Below are positions 1 through 13,434 of a stretch of DNA of 64,000 nt, in pieces. Each line of letters opens with the position of its first letter. Position 1 is the first letter of the stretch. Made by a program: the position numbers and the translations under genes. This stretch comes from Nematostella vectensis (Eukaryota > Cnidaria > Anthozoa > Actiniaria > Edwardsiidae): the NCBI RefSeq assembly GCF_932526225.1, contig NC_064045.1, positions 3,978,498 to 4,042,497 on the forward strand. The letters run 5' to 3'. Under the pieces are notes generated by a model, which saw only the letters and a program-made list of their open reading frames with translations, ran no database searches and was not told where the DNA came from.

Positions 1-330
1 AATTATAGACAATATAATTTGAATAAAAACTCCCCTTTTTCATCCTTGGGGACTGCAGTAACTGGAGCTCTGGAGAAAAATCCAACATTGTTATCATAGT
101 TTAAAAGAGAGAAGTACTGAATGATTATAAAAAGAATATAATTTGAAAAAAACTCCCCTTTTTCATCCTTGGGAACTGCAGTAACTGGAGCTCTGGAGAA
201 AAATACAACATTGTTATCAAGTTATAAAAATGAGAAGTACTTAATGATTATAAAATATATATATAATTTGGAAAATACTCCCCTTCTTTATCATTTGAAA
301 CTGCAGCTTCTGGAGCCCAGGGAAATGTTT
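1..330. repeat. Tandem repeat, about 123-bp unit, 2.7 copies
   Basis: The marker CTCCCCTT recurs at 30, 153 and 278, giving periods of 123 and 125 bases. The first two copies are nearly identical over their length and the third is more diverged. No coding potential is convincing here. The array starts before the window, so its true copy number is unknown. Confidence 0.8.
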
Positions 331-538
331 GTAAACCATTTGAGCTTAACATGAAATCCCAGTGTCAATAGAAAAATTGAAATAATCACTAAATAAAAAA
401 AAAACATCTAAAAATGACTTTTTAAGAAAGTTATACAGGCACCAGTTTGAGTTTCTGTAGCTGTTATCCATCAGTTTAAGGGTAAGACCCAGATGGAACA
501 TAACTCACAAGCCCTCTAGAAACAGATGGTGCAAAAAT

Positions 539-2533
539 TTAAGTTAATATGTTTGCCATTCTCATTCTCCTAGGGTGCAATTGAGCAAATAAATCTATTA
601 TTCTGTCCAGGTCTAAATCCATGTCTTTGTGGGTATACATTAGTGCCAGCCCATTCAATCTGTCCTCAGTCATTGTGCTTCTCAAATAGGTTTTAAGATT
701 TCGAAGGGATGAAATGGATCTCTCACAAGAAGCAGATGAAATTGGAAGTGTGATCAGGATCTTTAACATGAAATAAATATTGACATATGCATGTTTGTCA
801 ATATCCTCCAGTGTAGCCTTAAGAGTGTCTGGAATCACTTCTCCTCTGTTATCCCTCCCCTTCCATAATCTCTCCCATAATAAAAGCTCTGCCTGTAAAC
901 CTATATAATTTGGCATGTCCTGTCTGTAATAGTAACAAAATTCTAAAACATTAGGCTTCCAGTCATCAGTAGCAATCAAAACAGAGGGTATGATCGAAAT
1001 ACCTTTGTAGCAGATAAATACATCATCCTTGAATCTAGAATCGAGCTGCTCGAGTACATGGTCTAGGAAAACTCTGGTCAGATTTATCTTGTAATAGTCT
1101 TCAGGGTTTGAAGCAGGAGCATTGGGTCTATGTGTCTGTCTCTGAGCTACCCTTGGCATATCTGGTTGTACATCTACTTGTCTTGCAATAGTCACTGCAT
1201 CCTGGTACAGTTCATGGTGTGTGGCATCAATGTCATTGCTCATTTCTGTGAGAACTGATATCAGAAGAGCAAGTTCTTCTTTAGCTTTCAGGATATCCAT
1301 AGCTTTACTTTGCAGCTTCACTGTAAGTGGCTTAGTTAGTGCCAAAATATGTCTGACAATAACAATAGCAACAATAAAGGAAAAGTTGATAGCATTAAGT
1401 AATGATTGGGCATCTTGTCTGCTGGTAGGATTCCAGTTGATATTTTCATGCTTGTGTCTGTTCATTGAGATATCTTCTAGTGTAGCTGTGACTGGATGGA
1501 GAAGCTCAACTATTCGGTCCATAGCATCTATCCTTTCAATCCATCGGGTGCGGCATACATTAATTAAAGCAGTGTGTTTTTTTTTCGTTTTTGTTTTTTT
1601 GCAAAAGTTCTATGATCTTGAATTCTAAATGTTCTTGTCGCTTGGAAGATCTGTCAAAAAATTCAAAAAGCTTTCGCACAACATCCATCATGTTTCTGAC
1701 ATTTGGTATTTGGCAGGTATTGGCAATACACAAATTCAGCTGGTGATTCATGCAATGGACAAAAATTGCCTTCTCATGTTCTGCTCTGATTAACGAGGAG
1801 GCTCCATTAAGTCGTCCAGCCATATTGCCAGCACCATCATAACATTGGCCACGACAGTCTTCCATCATCAATCCTTAGTCTACTACAGCTGCAGTTATAA
1901 GGTCTTTGATGGGCTCTCCTGTTGTTCCCTCCTTACAAATATAAAATCCAATAAATTCTTCTCTGAAGTTTTTGGTTGAGTCGAGAAATCTAATCACAAC
2001 AGAAAGATTTTCTTTGTTTGCTATATCAGCCGCTTCATCTGCCATTACAAAAAAATATATACTATCATTTCTTGAGATAAATTATTTAAAATATGAGCAC
2101 CAACAGTTGATATCATTTGATTCTGGATGGTCTTTGAAATGTATGTGGCATTTCTTGGTGCATTTTCTAGGTGCTGCTCCACTATTTGGTCACCACCATC
2201 TACCCGGAATTCAAGCAGTGCCTGGAAATTACCAGCTAGGGCAGCATTAGTGGGGTCACTATCCCTCAAGCCCCTGAGTGGGATATTGTTTTTCCACAGA
2301 AAATAATAATAAGAGTAGGCTAGCCATGGAAATTTCTTTAGCCAGTTTAAAACAAACTTGCGAGATTTTCCATTCTCTATTGACACTGGGAAATCGAAAA
2401 GCTCACCTGGTTTCCATACATTTTCGATGAATTTCAACTTGTCCTGAGGCGAATAGCTGGCGATCTTGTCGAAGACTAAGCCAATGTTGTAGGGAGAACA
2501 ATCCTCCTTCCGACAGACAGGAGCACGAGCCAT
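539..2533 (-). pseudogene. Broken hAT-superfamily transposase (THAP12/ZMYM-like type)
   Basis: Three minus-strand open segments (2533-2045, 1871-1560, 1522-539) read in order as parts of one transposase. The first segment carries a TTF-type region with GKSRKFVLNWLKKFPWL. The segment at 1871-1560 carries YDGAGNMAG and HCMNHQLNL, typical of the central catalytic region of this family. The last segment ends with the hAT dimerisation motif: LPISSASCERSISSLRNLKT, followed by RLNGLALMY. The pieces are separated by frameshifts, and the 1872-2044 stretch contains an in-frame stop next to ADEAADIANKENLSV-like sequence. It is therefore a dead copy. Family assignment rests on these remembered motifs; no alignment was run. 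Element ends were not established. Confidence 0.8.
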
Positions 2534-3824
2534 AAAGAGTAAAAACTAGTGCAATTTGTAAACTAATTCCTTCGTAAACTCCGATGCGAGTACTGAGACT
2601 CTAGTGAAGGCAAACGAAAGAAGACCGTTAGGGGAGGTACAGACCCTTTTATACTTTTGTCGATAGTTTCCGCGGTGGTTTCCAAGTGAGTTAGCCAATC
2701 AAAAATGGTTTTGAGTGAGTTCCAACACAATGAAAAAAATTCCAGCCAATCGCGCGAGGTTTTGAGTGTGTTCCAGTGCTAACTATAATAACACCTCACC
2801 CACCCCCTTGCTTGCAAATTGGTGACAATATTTTCCGATCTTATCCGGCGGATTTCCGAAGGTTCTCGAAAAGTGATCGAAGCTCAAATCCAAAGCTCGT
2901 GATCCAGGGCGCTCCGTGAAGTCGCATAAGAATAATAAAGACGATAAGGCATCTTTTTACGTGTTTAATTTAATTAAAAACCAAAAATACAGGAGATTGA
3001 ATGATTTCCACAGACAAGCCAATAGTTTCTAGGGATATCGGAGTATTTTTAAAAAAGCCATTTAAGTTCAAAATAACTTGGTCTGAAAAACTTTGAGTGT
3101 GTTCAGGAACTCACGTAAACTACCCTGGATCCAACCCTGCACAGAGCGAAGCGAAAGTGATTTTAGATTACGCTGAAGCTACTACTCCCTATTAATCACA
3201 TAATCATGTTAATTGTGTACGTACATATAACACGAATAATGACCCCTATTTTGGAAGTTTATTATCAGTGCTTTGCGCTACCTTCTTTTGACCCCGACTG
3301 CTTTTTCATTGCGTGAAAGCTTGTTGATTTTGAGAAGGCAAGCGCGCGATTCTTCCATGCATCAAATTACAATATGAGAACGATTTGTTATCTGATGATT
3401 CCAATAAATTAAGATCTTTAAACGAAAATATAGAGCAAACGTAACTAAAACAGAGAATTATAATAATTATAAGCCGAGAGAGAAGGCGGATAAACCTGGA
3501 AATACTCAAAAACGTGTCAATGAAAATAGGGAGATTTAGATTTGCAAAAAAGTAATACAGGATGTCAAAATATCGTCTAAATTGTTATTTCCTTAGGTAT
3601 CGAAACCGCGAGCTCAGCTGTTATTACTATATCACATTCATTATATTTGATTATCATAGAAATTCTTATAAACCTACAAAAATAAAATAATAATTAGTGA
3701 CACACATGACACAGTGTGGGCTCGTCAATTAAATACCACCTAGACTCAAAATTTAAACCTCATTTACCTTGGAAGATCGGAATTGCGACCGTGTTAAATC
3801 ATACCATTGCAAAATACTTACAAC
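2534..3824. other. Non-coding stretch upstream of the hAT fragment
   Basis: No gene is supported here. A short direct repeat is visible at about 2690-2790, where a phrase like GGTTTTGAGTG(A/T)GTTCCA occurs twice and is echoed near 3090. On the minus strand a CAGGGTTGGATCC string starts near 3146 and could be the outer end of the hAT element, but no matching far end was found. Confidence 0.4.
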
Positions 3825-4136
3825 TCATACCATCCTGGGCCACTTGGAGGGAGATATTTCGTTTCTTCCACTGTAAATATACAAAAGACATGTAAGTGAG
3901 TAAAATTTTAGATGAAACCTCATAATCACACGTAATTGTGCGAAATAAAAGCACAGCCGAGCTTTTACCTTTCCCGTAGAACTCTCCAGTACTAGAGCTA
4001 CAAATTCGTCCCTTTTCCCATCCAAGACGACCGGTAAAGCCGTGTACATTGTAAATATTCCGAGCCGATCAATGCGGTATACGTTCAGTGTCCATGTTGA
4101 ATAATGAAGTGCCAAATTTAGTAGGCGGAAGTTATA
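3825..4136 (-). CDS. Possible two exons of an unidentified host gene
   Basis: On the minus strand an acceptor-like TTCAG at about 4140-4136 is followed by an open exon. That exon encodes HYSTWTLNVYRIDRLGIF and ALPVVLDGKRDEFVALVLE, then a GTAAAA donor near 3969. A second open piece begins after an acceptor near 3874 and ends at a GTAAGT donor near 3827. The composition looks protein-like and the splice signals fit, but I do not recognise the family and cannot tell which reading phase joins the two pieces. The remaining exons would lie outside or in unrecognised sequence. Treat as a weak prediction. Confidence 0.3.
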   Translation of the reverse strand, partial: YNFRLLNLALHYSTWTLNVYRIDRLGIFTMYTALPVVLDGKRDEFVALVLESSTGKVKARLCFYFAQLRVIMRFHLKFYSLTCLLYIYSGRNEISPSKWPRMV

Positions 4137-5360
4137 CTGAACAAATAAACAGGACGCCGAGCGGCTCCCTCATACGTCATTTAGTGTAGTACGCTTCGCA
4201 ACGACGGACATGCAACACACCGTGCAGGGTCCGAGAGGTTGAATTCCAAACAGTAAAAAAAAAAAAAAAAAAAACGCGTAAAAGAAAGAACCTGGATGAT
4301 TTCAAGCTAGCCTAAACAGGTTTTTATATATTAGGCTAGCAAGGTTCTTAAGTAGACTCTAAGCTTTTGTTTAAAAATGCAAAGAAGAAATTTTAGAAGA
4401 TGGTCTTTTATGTCAACGCGGTGATACTGGTTACTAAATATTTCTTGGTTACTAATTAGTTACTAATAAAATTCGAAATTACCTATTTTGTTTAGAATTG
4501 GAGAGTACGGCTGGAGATACGTTAAACATATTTTTACAGCGTTTTTTTTGTGCTATTTAGCGGATTTAGGCTAAATTCCTATTTCAGTGTTATCACTAGC
4601 GTGAAATATTCAAAGGCGATCCTACACATACACATAGTATAATACAACTGAATAAAAAATACGGGGGAACGAATTTGTGGATTACCGCAGCTAACGCCCT
4701 CTTCCAGGCGGAAGAGGTTAAATAAAATAACGAATAAATAATACAATGGAATGGGGATTCCCTGAACCAAGTGATATTCCAAACGTTGCCGAATTCGCAT
4801 CATAAGTAGAATTCCTCGTGGTGAAAGAATTGAAAATGAAACAAATTAAATTGCGTAAACAATGGGGTTGGTCAAGTACCGGAGCGTCCAAAATATCTTT
4901 TACGTCCCCCACCCCCCCGCAAAAAATATTATCTATAAAAAATATTATATATAAATGATTAAATAATGTTTTATTTTAAAAATGACAGATTACTCCATCC
5001 TAAAATATACAACATTACGACCCCCTATTCGTGATTCATTGCTTCGAGAGCAAATGCTACGCATTAAAAAAAAATTGTCAATAAAAATAACTTACCCTTC
5101 TGTAAAAATGTTTTATTTTGTCCAGCTCATACCAGTTAATAATATGTCATTAGACGCCTTCTCCCAGAATATGCATGACTGCACACAAAATGAAACTAGA
5201 TAACACGCAATCACAAATCACATTTCATCAGTGTATTTCCGGTTCTCTAGCTACTTCCGGTTCTAGCTGGATAACAAAGATTTTTGTATTCTCATTTCAA
5301 GGCCGTATCTATCCAAGTAACAGTACATAATGTGTATGTTGTTTCATGGCAATATCTACA
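4137..5360. other. Intergenic stretch with one perfect stem-loop
   Basis: No gene is supported. A 20-base A run lies at about 4255-4274. A perfect 10-base inverted repeat, GCTAGCCTAA...TTAGGCTAGC, occupies 4306-4315 and 4331-4340. Immediately before the LINE (5300-5360) there is an open stretch that reads through into the LINE, but it is too short to call an exon. Confidence 0.4.
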
Positions 5361-6229
5361 AGAATTCGGCGAAATTGGAAAGTGGACTTGTATGATAAAG
5401 GGTCAGGTCTTTAAAGAGCTACTTGTTTTTCAAGAGGCCCCAATCCCAACCTTATATCTTAGCAGTAAATGGATAAATGCATTAGATATTACTGCCAAAT
5501 TAGTGTACAATCATTATATCTCTAAAATGCTGGTAACACCCACAGCACAGACAAGGTATAATCTTTACAATCCTGAGAATTTTGACTGGGAAGATATTTA
5601 CATGCTGCCCTTCCGTGTTGCGATAGATACATATTCACATGCGTTTCAGTTCAAGATTTTACATTGTATTCTCTTCACTAATAAGAAGTTATTTAAGATC
5701 GGTATTGTGGACTCGCCCGTCTGTTCTTTTAGCGAGGCTGAAGACGAGACTCTAGAACATCTTTTTCGCCACTGTAAATATGTGCGCCTTTTTTGGCTTG
5801 AAGTCATAAAATGGATGGAACAGTGTCATTTATGCTCTGATGATTTCTTGTTATATAGTATATTCTTTTTGGTCTCTGGGATTCTGGTATAAATGATTTC
5901 ATGATCATTAACCATCTAATACTTATAGCAAAGCAATGCATATACTTTTGTAGAAAAAAGAAAATACTTCCAAATGTTCAATTTTTCAGATCACTAGTTT
6001 ATAGAGTGCACAAAATTGAAAGTCATATTAAAAAACAGAAGAATAATGTAATAACCCACTTGAAAAAATGGGAGAAACTGGCCTCTTGTGAAAGGGAAGA
6101 AGAAAGTGTAATGTATCTGTAGAGTAATGTAATAGACTGTAAGTTGTAATGTTTAATGTGAATTGTTAATGGAATGTTAAAAAGAGAAATAAAGAGTGAT
6201 TAAAAAAAAAAAAAAGAATTCGGCGAAAT
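5361..6229 (+). mobile_element. 5'-truncated LINE retrotransposon with target-site duplication
   Basis: A 15-base direct repeat, AGAATTCGGCGAAAT, occurs at 5361-5375 and again at 6215-6229. The second copy follows a 13-14-base A run (about 6202-6215), the hallmark of target-primed reverse transcription. Between them lies the C-terminal end of a LINE ORF2: FKILHCILF, then a Cys/His region with SPVCSFSEAEDETLEHLFRHCK (zf-RVT-like zinc-binding end of reverse transcriptase). The frame breaks at about 5892, and coding-like sequence resumes at 5901-6122 in another frame. The copy lacks everything 5' of the RT C-terminus and cannot move by itself. Confidence 0.85.
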
Positions 6230-6384
6230 ACAGCAACCTGAGATCTAAGGTGCCTTGTTCAAGTGATTCTCATTGGGCCATTTATCCATTGCCAGTTGCC
6301 ACTGATTTACACTGGCTGTTCGCATGTCTTTAAAAATCAAGGAGCTGTTGACAAGTAGAAAAAATAGATATGATAAAACCATTG

Positions 6385-6567
6385 TTAAGGCTGATTTTGA
6401 CAGCACGATTCAGTTGTATGCAACCTGCCTACGACATGCCCTGAATTTCGTAGCCGAACGTCGTAGCAGAGTTGTAGGCTGATTTACATACACTCTACAA
6501 CTCAAGTTGTAGAGGTGTTACAGGAAAGTTGCATACAACTAAGTTGCGCTGTCTAAAACAGCCTTAA
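6385..6567. mobile_element. MITE with long TIRs and TTAA ends (piggyBac-like target)
   Basis: A 183-base element is bounded by TTAA at each end. The left end, GGCTGATTTTGACAGCACG...GTTGTATGCAAC, is matched in inverted form by the right end (GTTGCATACAAC...CAGCC) with a few mismatches over about 36 bases. TTAA is the target duplicated by piggyBac-type transposases, so a non-autonomous piggyBac relative is likely. There is no coding sequence. Confidence 0.65.
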
Positions 6568-6702
6568 AGAATAAGACATCAAGTTTGAAACAACATACAT
6601 ATTTTTTTGTTAACATAATCTCTATTAAGTGGCCAGAAAATCTAATCATTTATGTGTGAAGTGATGGTCCTTACATTGCACACACAAAAAACAAGCCATC
6701 TC

Positions 6703-6851
6703 TTAGGCCCTGCACAAATGTCGTACTTTCCATGAGCCGTATTCAATGCAAATGCATGCAAACGAAGACAAAAAAAATTATTTCTGGCTCATTTGCATTA
6801 ATTTGCATCGAATAGGGCTCATGGAAAGTACGGCGTTTAAACTAGGCCTTA
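6703..6851. mobile_element. Foldback MITE with about 60-base inverted arms
   Basis: The sequence CGTACTTTCCATGAGCC at 6722-6738 returns inverted at 6816-6832, and the match continues inward (GTATTCAATGCAAAT against ATTTGCATCGAATAG) and outward to TTAGGCC / GGCCTTA. The whole unit can fold into one imperfect hairpin with a short A/T-rich loop. No transposase is present. Confidence 0.65.
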
Positions 6852-7682
6852 CTGCCAAATATAAATTTTTACACTAACCAAGAATTAGAAGAAAAACAAA
6901 CTCCCAGGAATATTGCCTGGTCAAAAATCTAAAGCCAAATCAACGAGTACTTTATTTTAAACATCAATAGAGCGGACTATTTAAAAGTAGGTTGGAGTCC
7001 ACACTATGCCAAGATGAAAAGTATTTTGTGACTCTTCACAGTCCTGAAACTACAGATTAGGCTGTAAAGAGCTTAGGATAGATGATGCTGTTGTTGACCC
7101 AAAATCCTTGCCTTGTGCCAAATATAGCACAGTTTTGGGGAGTTATTCTTACAAATCAATATCTCCCATAAAAAAGAGTGACTGACTATGAAGGTACTCT
7201 GAAATGAGACAATATTTGAATTCTGGGCGGGAATGAAACTACAATTTTAGCTGCTATAGCAGGGACCACTGAGACCATTTTTAAAATAGCAGGGCTAAAA
7301 ATTTGGCCAAGACAAACAAGTATATATCTGGAGCCCTGAGAAAAATCAACCCAAGCCAAAAAGCTATGGCACTTCCAGCCCCTCCCTCTCTGAGGGTCCC
7401 TTAATAGTGTCTATGATCAATGCTTTTATTAATAATTCTGCTATACTAGCTTACCAACTGAGGAAGGACCTTCTCTAAATGCTCGGGTTGTACCACCATA
7501 GATGACTCTGCCTAAAAGGTAGGAGACAAAACTTACTCTATAGATTTCATTGAATTAACACATTTCCATAGTTTTTCATGGCTATACTCAAATACACAGC
7601 AATTTTATCTTTAATTATCTTAATGCTGTCACCAGGAGCTCCCCCACCATAAAGTGTTTTTTTTTTTCTAATTTTTTGTGGG
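6852..7682. other. Non-coding stretch, nothing recognised
   Basis: No open frame with family features, no clear repeat structure and no splice-flanked exon was seen between the foldback element and the start of the tandem arrays. Confidence 0.4.
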
Positions 7683-7797
7683 TATGTGGTGTAACACCCA
7701 TACATGTTATAACAACCATAAATCTAATAACACATCACCCATAAATGTTATAACAACCATAAATGTAATAACACGTCACCCATAAATGTAATGTAAC
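7683..7797. repeat. Short tandem repeat preceding the large satellite
   Basis: About two and a half copies of a roughly 44-base unit containing ACCCATAAATGTTATAACA and ACCATAAATGTAATAACAC. It borders the 26-base array directly but shares no clear unit with it. Confidence 0.6.
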
Positions 7798-10700
7798 AGT
7801 ACGTGATTACTCACTGTTACTACAGTGTGTGATTACTCACTGTTACTACAGTGTGTGATTACTCACTGTTACTACAGTGTGTGATTACTCACTGTTACTA
7901 CAGTATGTGATTACTCACTGTTACTACAGTATGTGGTTACTCACTGTTACTACAGCATGTGATTACTCACTGTTACTACAGCATGTGATTACTCACTGTT
8001 ACTACAGCATGTGATGTGATTACTCACTGTTACTACAGTATGTGATTACTCACTGTTACTACAGCATGTGATTACTCACTGTTACTACAGCATGTGATTA
8101 CTCACTGTTACTACAGTATGTGGTTACTCACTGTTACTACAGTATGTGATTACTCACTGTTACTACAGTATGTGATTACTCACTGTTACTACAGCATGTG
8201 ATTACTCACTGTTACTACAGTATGTGATTACTCACTGTTACTACAGCATGTGGTTACTCACTGTTACTACAGTATGTGATTACTCACTGTTACTACAGCA
8301 TGTGATTACTCACTGTTACTACAGCATGTGATTACTCACTGTTACTACAGTATGTGATTACTCACTGTTACTACAGTATGTGATTACTCACTGTTACTAC
8401 AGCATGTGATTACTCACTGTTACTACAGTATGTGATTACTCACTGTTACTACAGTATGTGATTGTCACTGTTACTACAGTATGTGATAACTCACTGTTAC
8501 TACAGTATGTGATTACTCACTGTTACTACAGCATGTGATTACTCACTGTTACTACAGTATGTGATTACTCACTGTTACTACAGTATGTGGTTACTCACTG
8601 TTACTACAGCATGTGATTACTCACTGTTACTACAGTATGTGATTACTCACTGTTACTACAGTATGTGATTACTCACTGTTACTACAGCATGTGGTTACTC
8701 ACTGTTACTACAGCATGTGATTACTCACTGTTACTACAGCATGTGATTACTCACTGTTACTACAGTATGTGATTACTCACTGTTACTACAGTATGTGATT
8801 ACTCACTGTTACTACAGTATGTGATTACTCACTGTTACTACAGCATGTGATTACTCACTGTTACTACAGTATGTGATTACTCACTGTTACTACAGTATGT
8901 GATTACTCACTGTTACTACAGTATGTGATTACTCACTGTTACTACAGTATGTGATTACTCACTGTTACTACAGCATGTGATTACTCACTGTTACTACAGT
9001 ATGTGATAACTCACTGTTACTACAGCATGTGATTACTCACTGTTACTACAGTATGTGATTACTCACTGTTACTACAGTATGTGATTACTCCATGTTACTA
9101 CAGCATGTGATTACTCACTGTTACTACAGTATGTGATTACTCACTGTTACTACAGCATGTGATTACTCACTGTTGCTACAGCATGTGATTACTCACTGTT
9201 ACTACAGTATGTGATTACTCACTGTTACTACAGCATGTGATTACTCACTGTTACTACAGTATGTGATTACTCCATGTTACTACAGCATGTGATTACTCAC
9301 TGTTACTACAGTATGTGATTACTCACTGTTACTACAGCATGTGGTTACTCACTGTTACTACAGTATGTGATTACTCACTGTTACTACAGTATGTGATAAC
9401 TCACTGTTACTACAGTATGTGATTACTCACTGTTACTACAGCATGTGATTACTCACTGTTACTACAGTATGTGATTACTCACTGTTACTACAGTATGTGA
9501 TAACTCACTGTTACTACAGTATGTGATTACTCACTGTTACTACAGCATGTGATTACTCACTGTTACTACAGCATGTGATTACTCACTGTTACTACAGCAT
9601 GTGATTACTCACTGTTACTACAGTATGTGATTACTCACTGTTACTACAGCATGTGATTACTCACTGTTACTACAGTATGTGATTACTCACTGTTACTACA
9701 GTATGTGATTACTCACTGTTACTACAGCATGTGATTACTCACTGTTACTACAGTATGTGATTACTCACTGTTACTACAGCATGTGATTACTCACTGTTAC
9801 TACAGCATGTGATTACTCACTGTTACTACAGCATGTGATTACTCACTGTTACTACAGCATGTGATTACTCACTGTTACTACAGTATGTGATTGTCACTGT
9901 TACTACAGTATGTGATTACTCACTGTTACTACAGCATGTGATTACTCACTGTTACTACAGCATGTGATTACTCACTGTTACTACAGCATGTGATTACTCA
10001 CTGTTACTACAGCATGTGATTACTCACTGTTACTACAGTATGTGATTGTCACTGTTACTACAGTATGTGATAACTCACTGTTACTACAGTATGTGATTAC
10101 TCACTGTTACTACAGCATGTGATTACTCACTGTTACTACAGTATGTGATTACTCACTGTTACTACAGTATGTGATTGTCACTGTTACTACAGTATGTGAT
10201 AACTCACTGTTACTACAGTATGTGATTACTCACTGTTACTACAGCATGTGATTACTCACTGTTACTACAGTATGTGATTACTCACTGTTACTACAGTATG
10301 TGGTTACTCACTGTTACTACAGCATGTGATTACTCACTGTTACTACAGTATGTGATTACTCACTGTTACTACAGTATGTGATTACTCACTGTTACTACAG
10401 CATGTGATTACTCACTGTTACTACAGCATGTGATTACTCACTGTTACTACAGTATGTGATTACTCACTGTTACTACAGCATGTGGTTACTCACTGTTACT
10501 ACAGTATGTGATTACTCACTGTTACTACAGCATGTGATTACTCACTGTTACTACAGCATGTGATTACTCACTGTTACTACAGTATGTGATTACTCACTGT
10601 TACTACAGCATGTGATTACTCACTGTTACTACAGCATGTGATTACTCACTGTTACTACAGTATGTGATTGTCACTGTTACTACAGTATGTGATAACTCAC

Positions 10701-13434
10701 TGTTACTACAGTATGTGATTACTCACTGTTACTACAGTATGTGATTACTCACTGTTACTACAGTATGTGATTACTCACTGTTACTACAGCATGTGATTAC
10801 TCACTGTTACTACAGCATGTGATTACTCACTGTTACTACAGTATGTGATTGTCACTGTTACTACAGTATGTGATAACTCACTGTTACTACAGTATGTGAT
10901 TACTCACTGTTACTACAGCATGTGATTACTCACTGTTACTACAGTATGTGATTACTCACTGTTACTACAGTATGTGGTTACTCACTGTTACTACAGCATG
11001 TGATTACTCACTGTTACTACAGTATGTGATTACTCACTGTTACTACAGTATGTGATTACTCACTGTTACTACAGTATGTGATTACTCACTGTTACTACAG
11101 TATGTGGTTACTCACTGTTACTACAGTATGTGATTACTCACTGTTACTACAGCATGTGATTACTCACTGTTACTACAGTATGTGATTACTCACTGTTACT
11201 ACAGCATGTGATTACTCACTGTTGCTACAGCATGTGATTACTCACTGTTACTACAGTATGTGATTACTCACTGTTACTACAGTATGTGATTACTCACTGT
11301 TACTACAGTATGTGATTACTCACTGTTACTACAGTATGTGATTACTCACTGTTACTACAGTATGTGATTACTCACTGTTACTACAGTATGTGATTACTCA
11401 CTGTTACTACAGCATGTGATTACTCACTGTTACTACAGTATGTGATTACTCACTGTTACTACAGCATGTGATTACTCACTGTTACTACAGTATGTGATTA
11501 CTCACTGTTACTAGGTGATTACTCACTGTTACTACAGTATGTGATTACTCACTGTTACTACAGTATGTGATTACTCACTGTTACTACAGTATGTGATTAC
11601 TCACTGTTACTACAGCATGTGATTACTCACTGTTACTACAGTATGTGATTACTCACTGTTACTAGGTGATTACTCACTGTTACTACAGTATGTGATTACT
11701 CACTGTTACTACAGTATGTGATTACTCACTGTTACTACAGCATGTGATCACTCACTGTTACTACAGCATGTGATTACTCACTGTTACTACAGTATGTGGT
11801 TACTCACTGTTACTACAGTATGTGATTACTCACTGTTACTACAGTATGTGATTACTCACTGTTACTACAGCATGTGGTTACTCACTGTTACTACAGCATG
11901 TGGTTACTCACTGTTACTACAGCATGTGATTACTCACTGTTACTACAGCATGTGATTACTCACTGTTACTACAGTATGTGATTACTCACTGTTACTACAG
12001 CATGTGGTTACTCACTGTTACTACAGTATGTGATTACTCACTGTTACTACAGCATGTGATTACTCACTGTTACTACAGCATGTGATGTGATTACTCACTG
12101 TTACTACAGTATGTGATTACTCACTGTTACTACAGCATGTGATTACTCACTGTTACTACAGTATGTGATTACTCACTGTTACTACAGCATGTGGTTACTC
12201 ACTGTTACTACAGCATGTGATTACTCACTGTTACTACAGTATGTGATTACTCACTGTTACTACAGTATGTGATTACTCACTGTTACTACAGTATGTGATT
12301 ACTCACTGTTACTACAGTATGTGATTACTCACTGTTACTACAGCATGTGATTACTCACTGTTACTACAGCATGTGATGTGATTACTCACTGTTACTACAG
12401 TATGTGGTTACTCACTGTTACTACAGCATGTGGTTACTCACTGTTACTACAGTGTGTGATTACTCACTGTTACTACAGCATGTGGTTACTCACTGTTACT
12501 ACAGCATGTGGTTACTCACTGTTACTACAGTGTGTGATTACTCACTGTTACTACAGCATGTGGTTACTCACTGTTACTACAGCATGTGATTACTCACTGT
12601 TACTACAGTATGTGATTACTCACTGTTACTACAGTGTGTGATTACTCACTGTTACTACAGTATGTGGTTACTCACTGTTACTACAGTATGTGATTACTCA
12701 CTGTTACTACAGGTGATTACTCACTGTTACTACAGCATGTGATTGTCACTGTTACTACAGTATGTGATTACTCACTGTTACTACAGTATGTGATTACTCA
12801 CTGTTACTACAGTATGTGGTTACTCACTGTTACTACAGTATGTGATTACTCACTGTTACTACAGTATGTGGTTACTCACTGTTACTACAGTATGTGATTA
12901 CTCACTGTTACTACAGTATGTGATTACTCACTGTTACTACAGCATGTGATTACTCACTGTTACTACAGTATGTGATTACTCACTGTTACTACAGTATGTG
13001 ATTACTCACTGTTACTACAGTATGTGATTACTCATTGTTACTACAGTATGTGATTACTCACTGTTACTACAGCATGTGATTACTCACTGTTACTACAGTA
13101 TGTGATTACTCACTGTTACTACAGTATGTGATTACTCACTGTTACTACAGTATGTGATTACTCACTGTTACTACAGTATGTGATTACTCACTGTTACTAC
13201 AGCATGTGATTACTCACTGTTACTACAGTATGTGATTACTCACTGTTACTACAGTATGTGATTACTCACTGTTACTACAGCATGTGATTACTCACTGTTA
13301 CTACAGTATGTGGTTACTCACTGTTACTACAGCATGTGATTACTCACTGTTACTACAGCATGTGATTACTCACTGTTACTACAGTATGTGATTACTCACT
13401 GTTACTACAGTATGTGATTACTCACTGTTGCTTG
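7798..13434. repeat. Large 26-bp satellite array, about 217 copies
   Basis: The unit TATGTGATTACTCACTGTTA plus CTACAG (26 bases) repeats almost without interruption for about 5.64 kb. Variation is concentrated at two two-state positions: TATG or CATG, and GTGATT or GTGGTT. Rare unit types include GTGATTGTCACTG (shortened), GTGATAACTCAC, CATGTGATGTGATTAC (5-base duplication) and CTAGGTGATTAC (shortened). Because 26 is not a multiple of 3, the array stays open in some frames and yields artificial repeat peptides (THCYYSMWLLTVTT). These are not genes. Blocks of nine unit types recur, showing higher-order repetition. Confidence 0.97.

Noticed and set aside
11770-12641. Open reading frames of 61-87 codons inside the 26-bp array
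   Set aside because: They exist only because the repeat unit lacks stops in some frames; the peptides are pure repeat translation without family features.
7798-13434. Array taken as a CRISPR locus
   Set aside because: Units are contiguous with no unique spacers, there are no cas genes, and the genome is eukaryotic.
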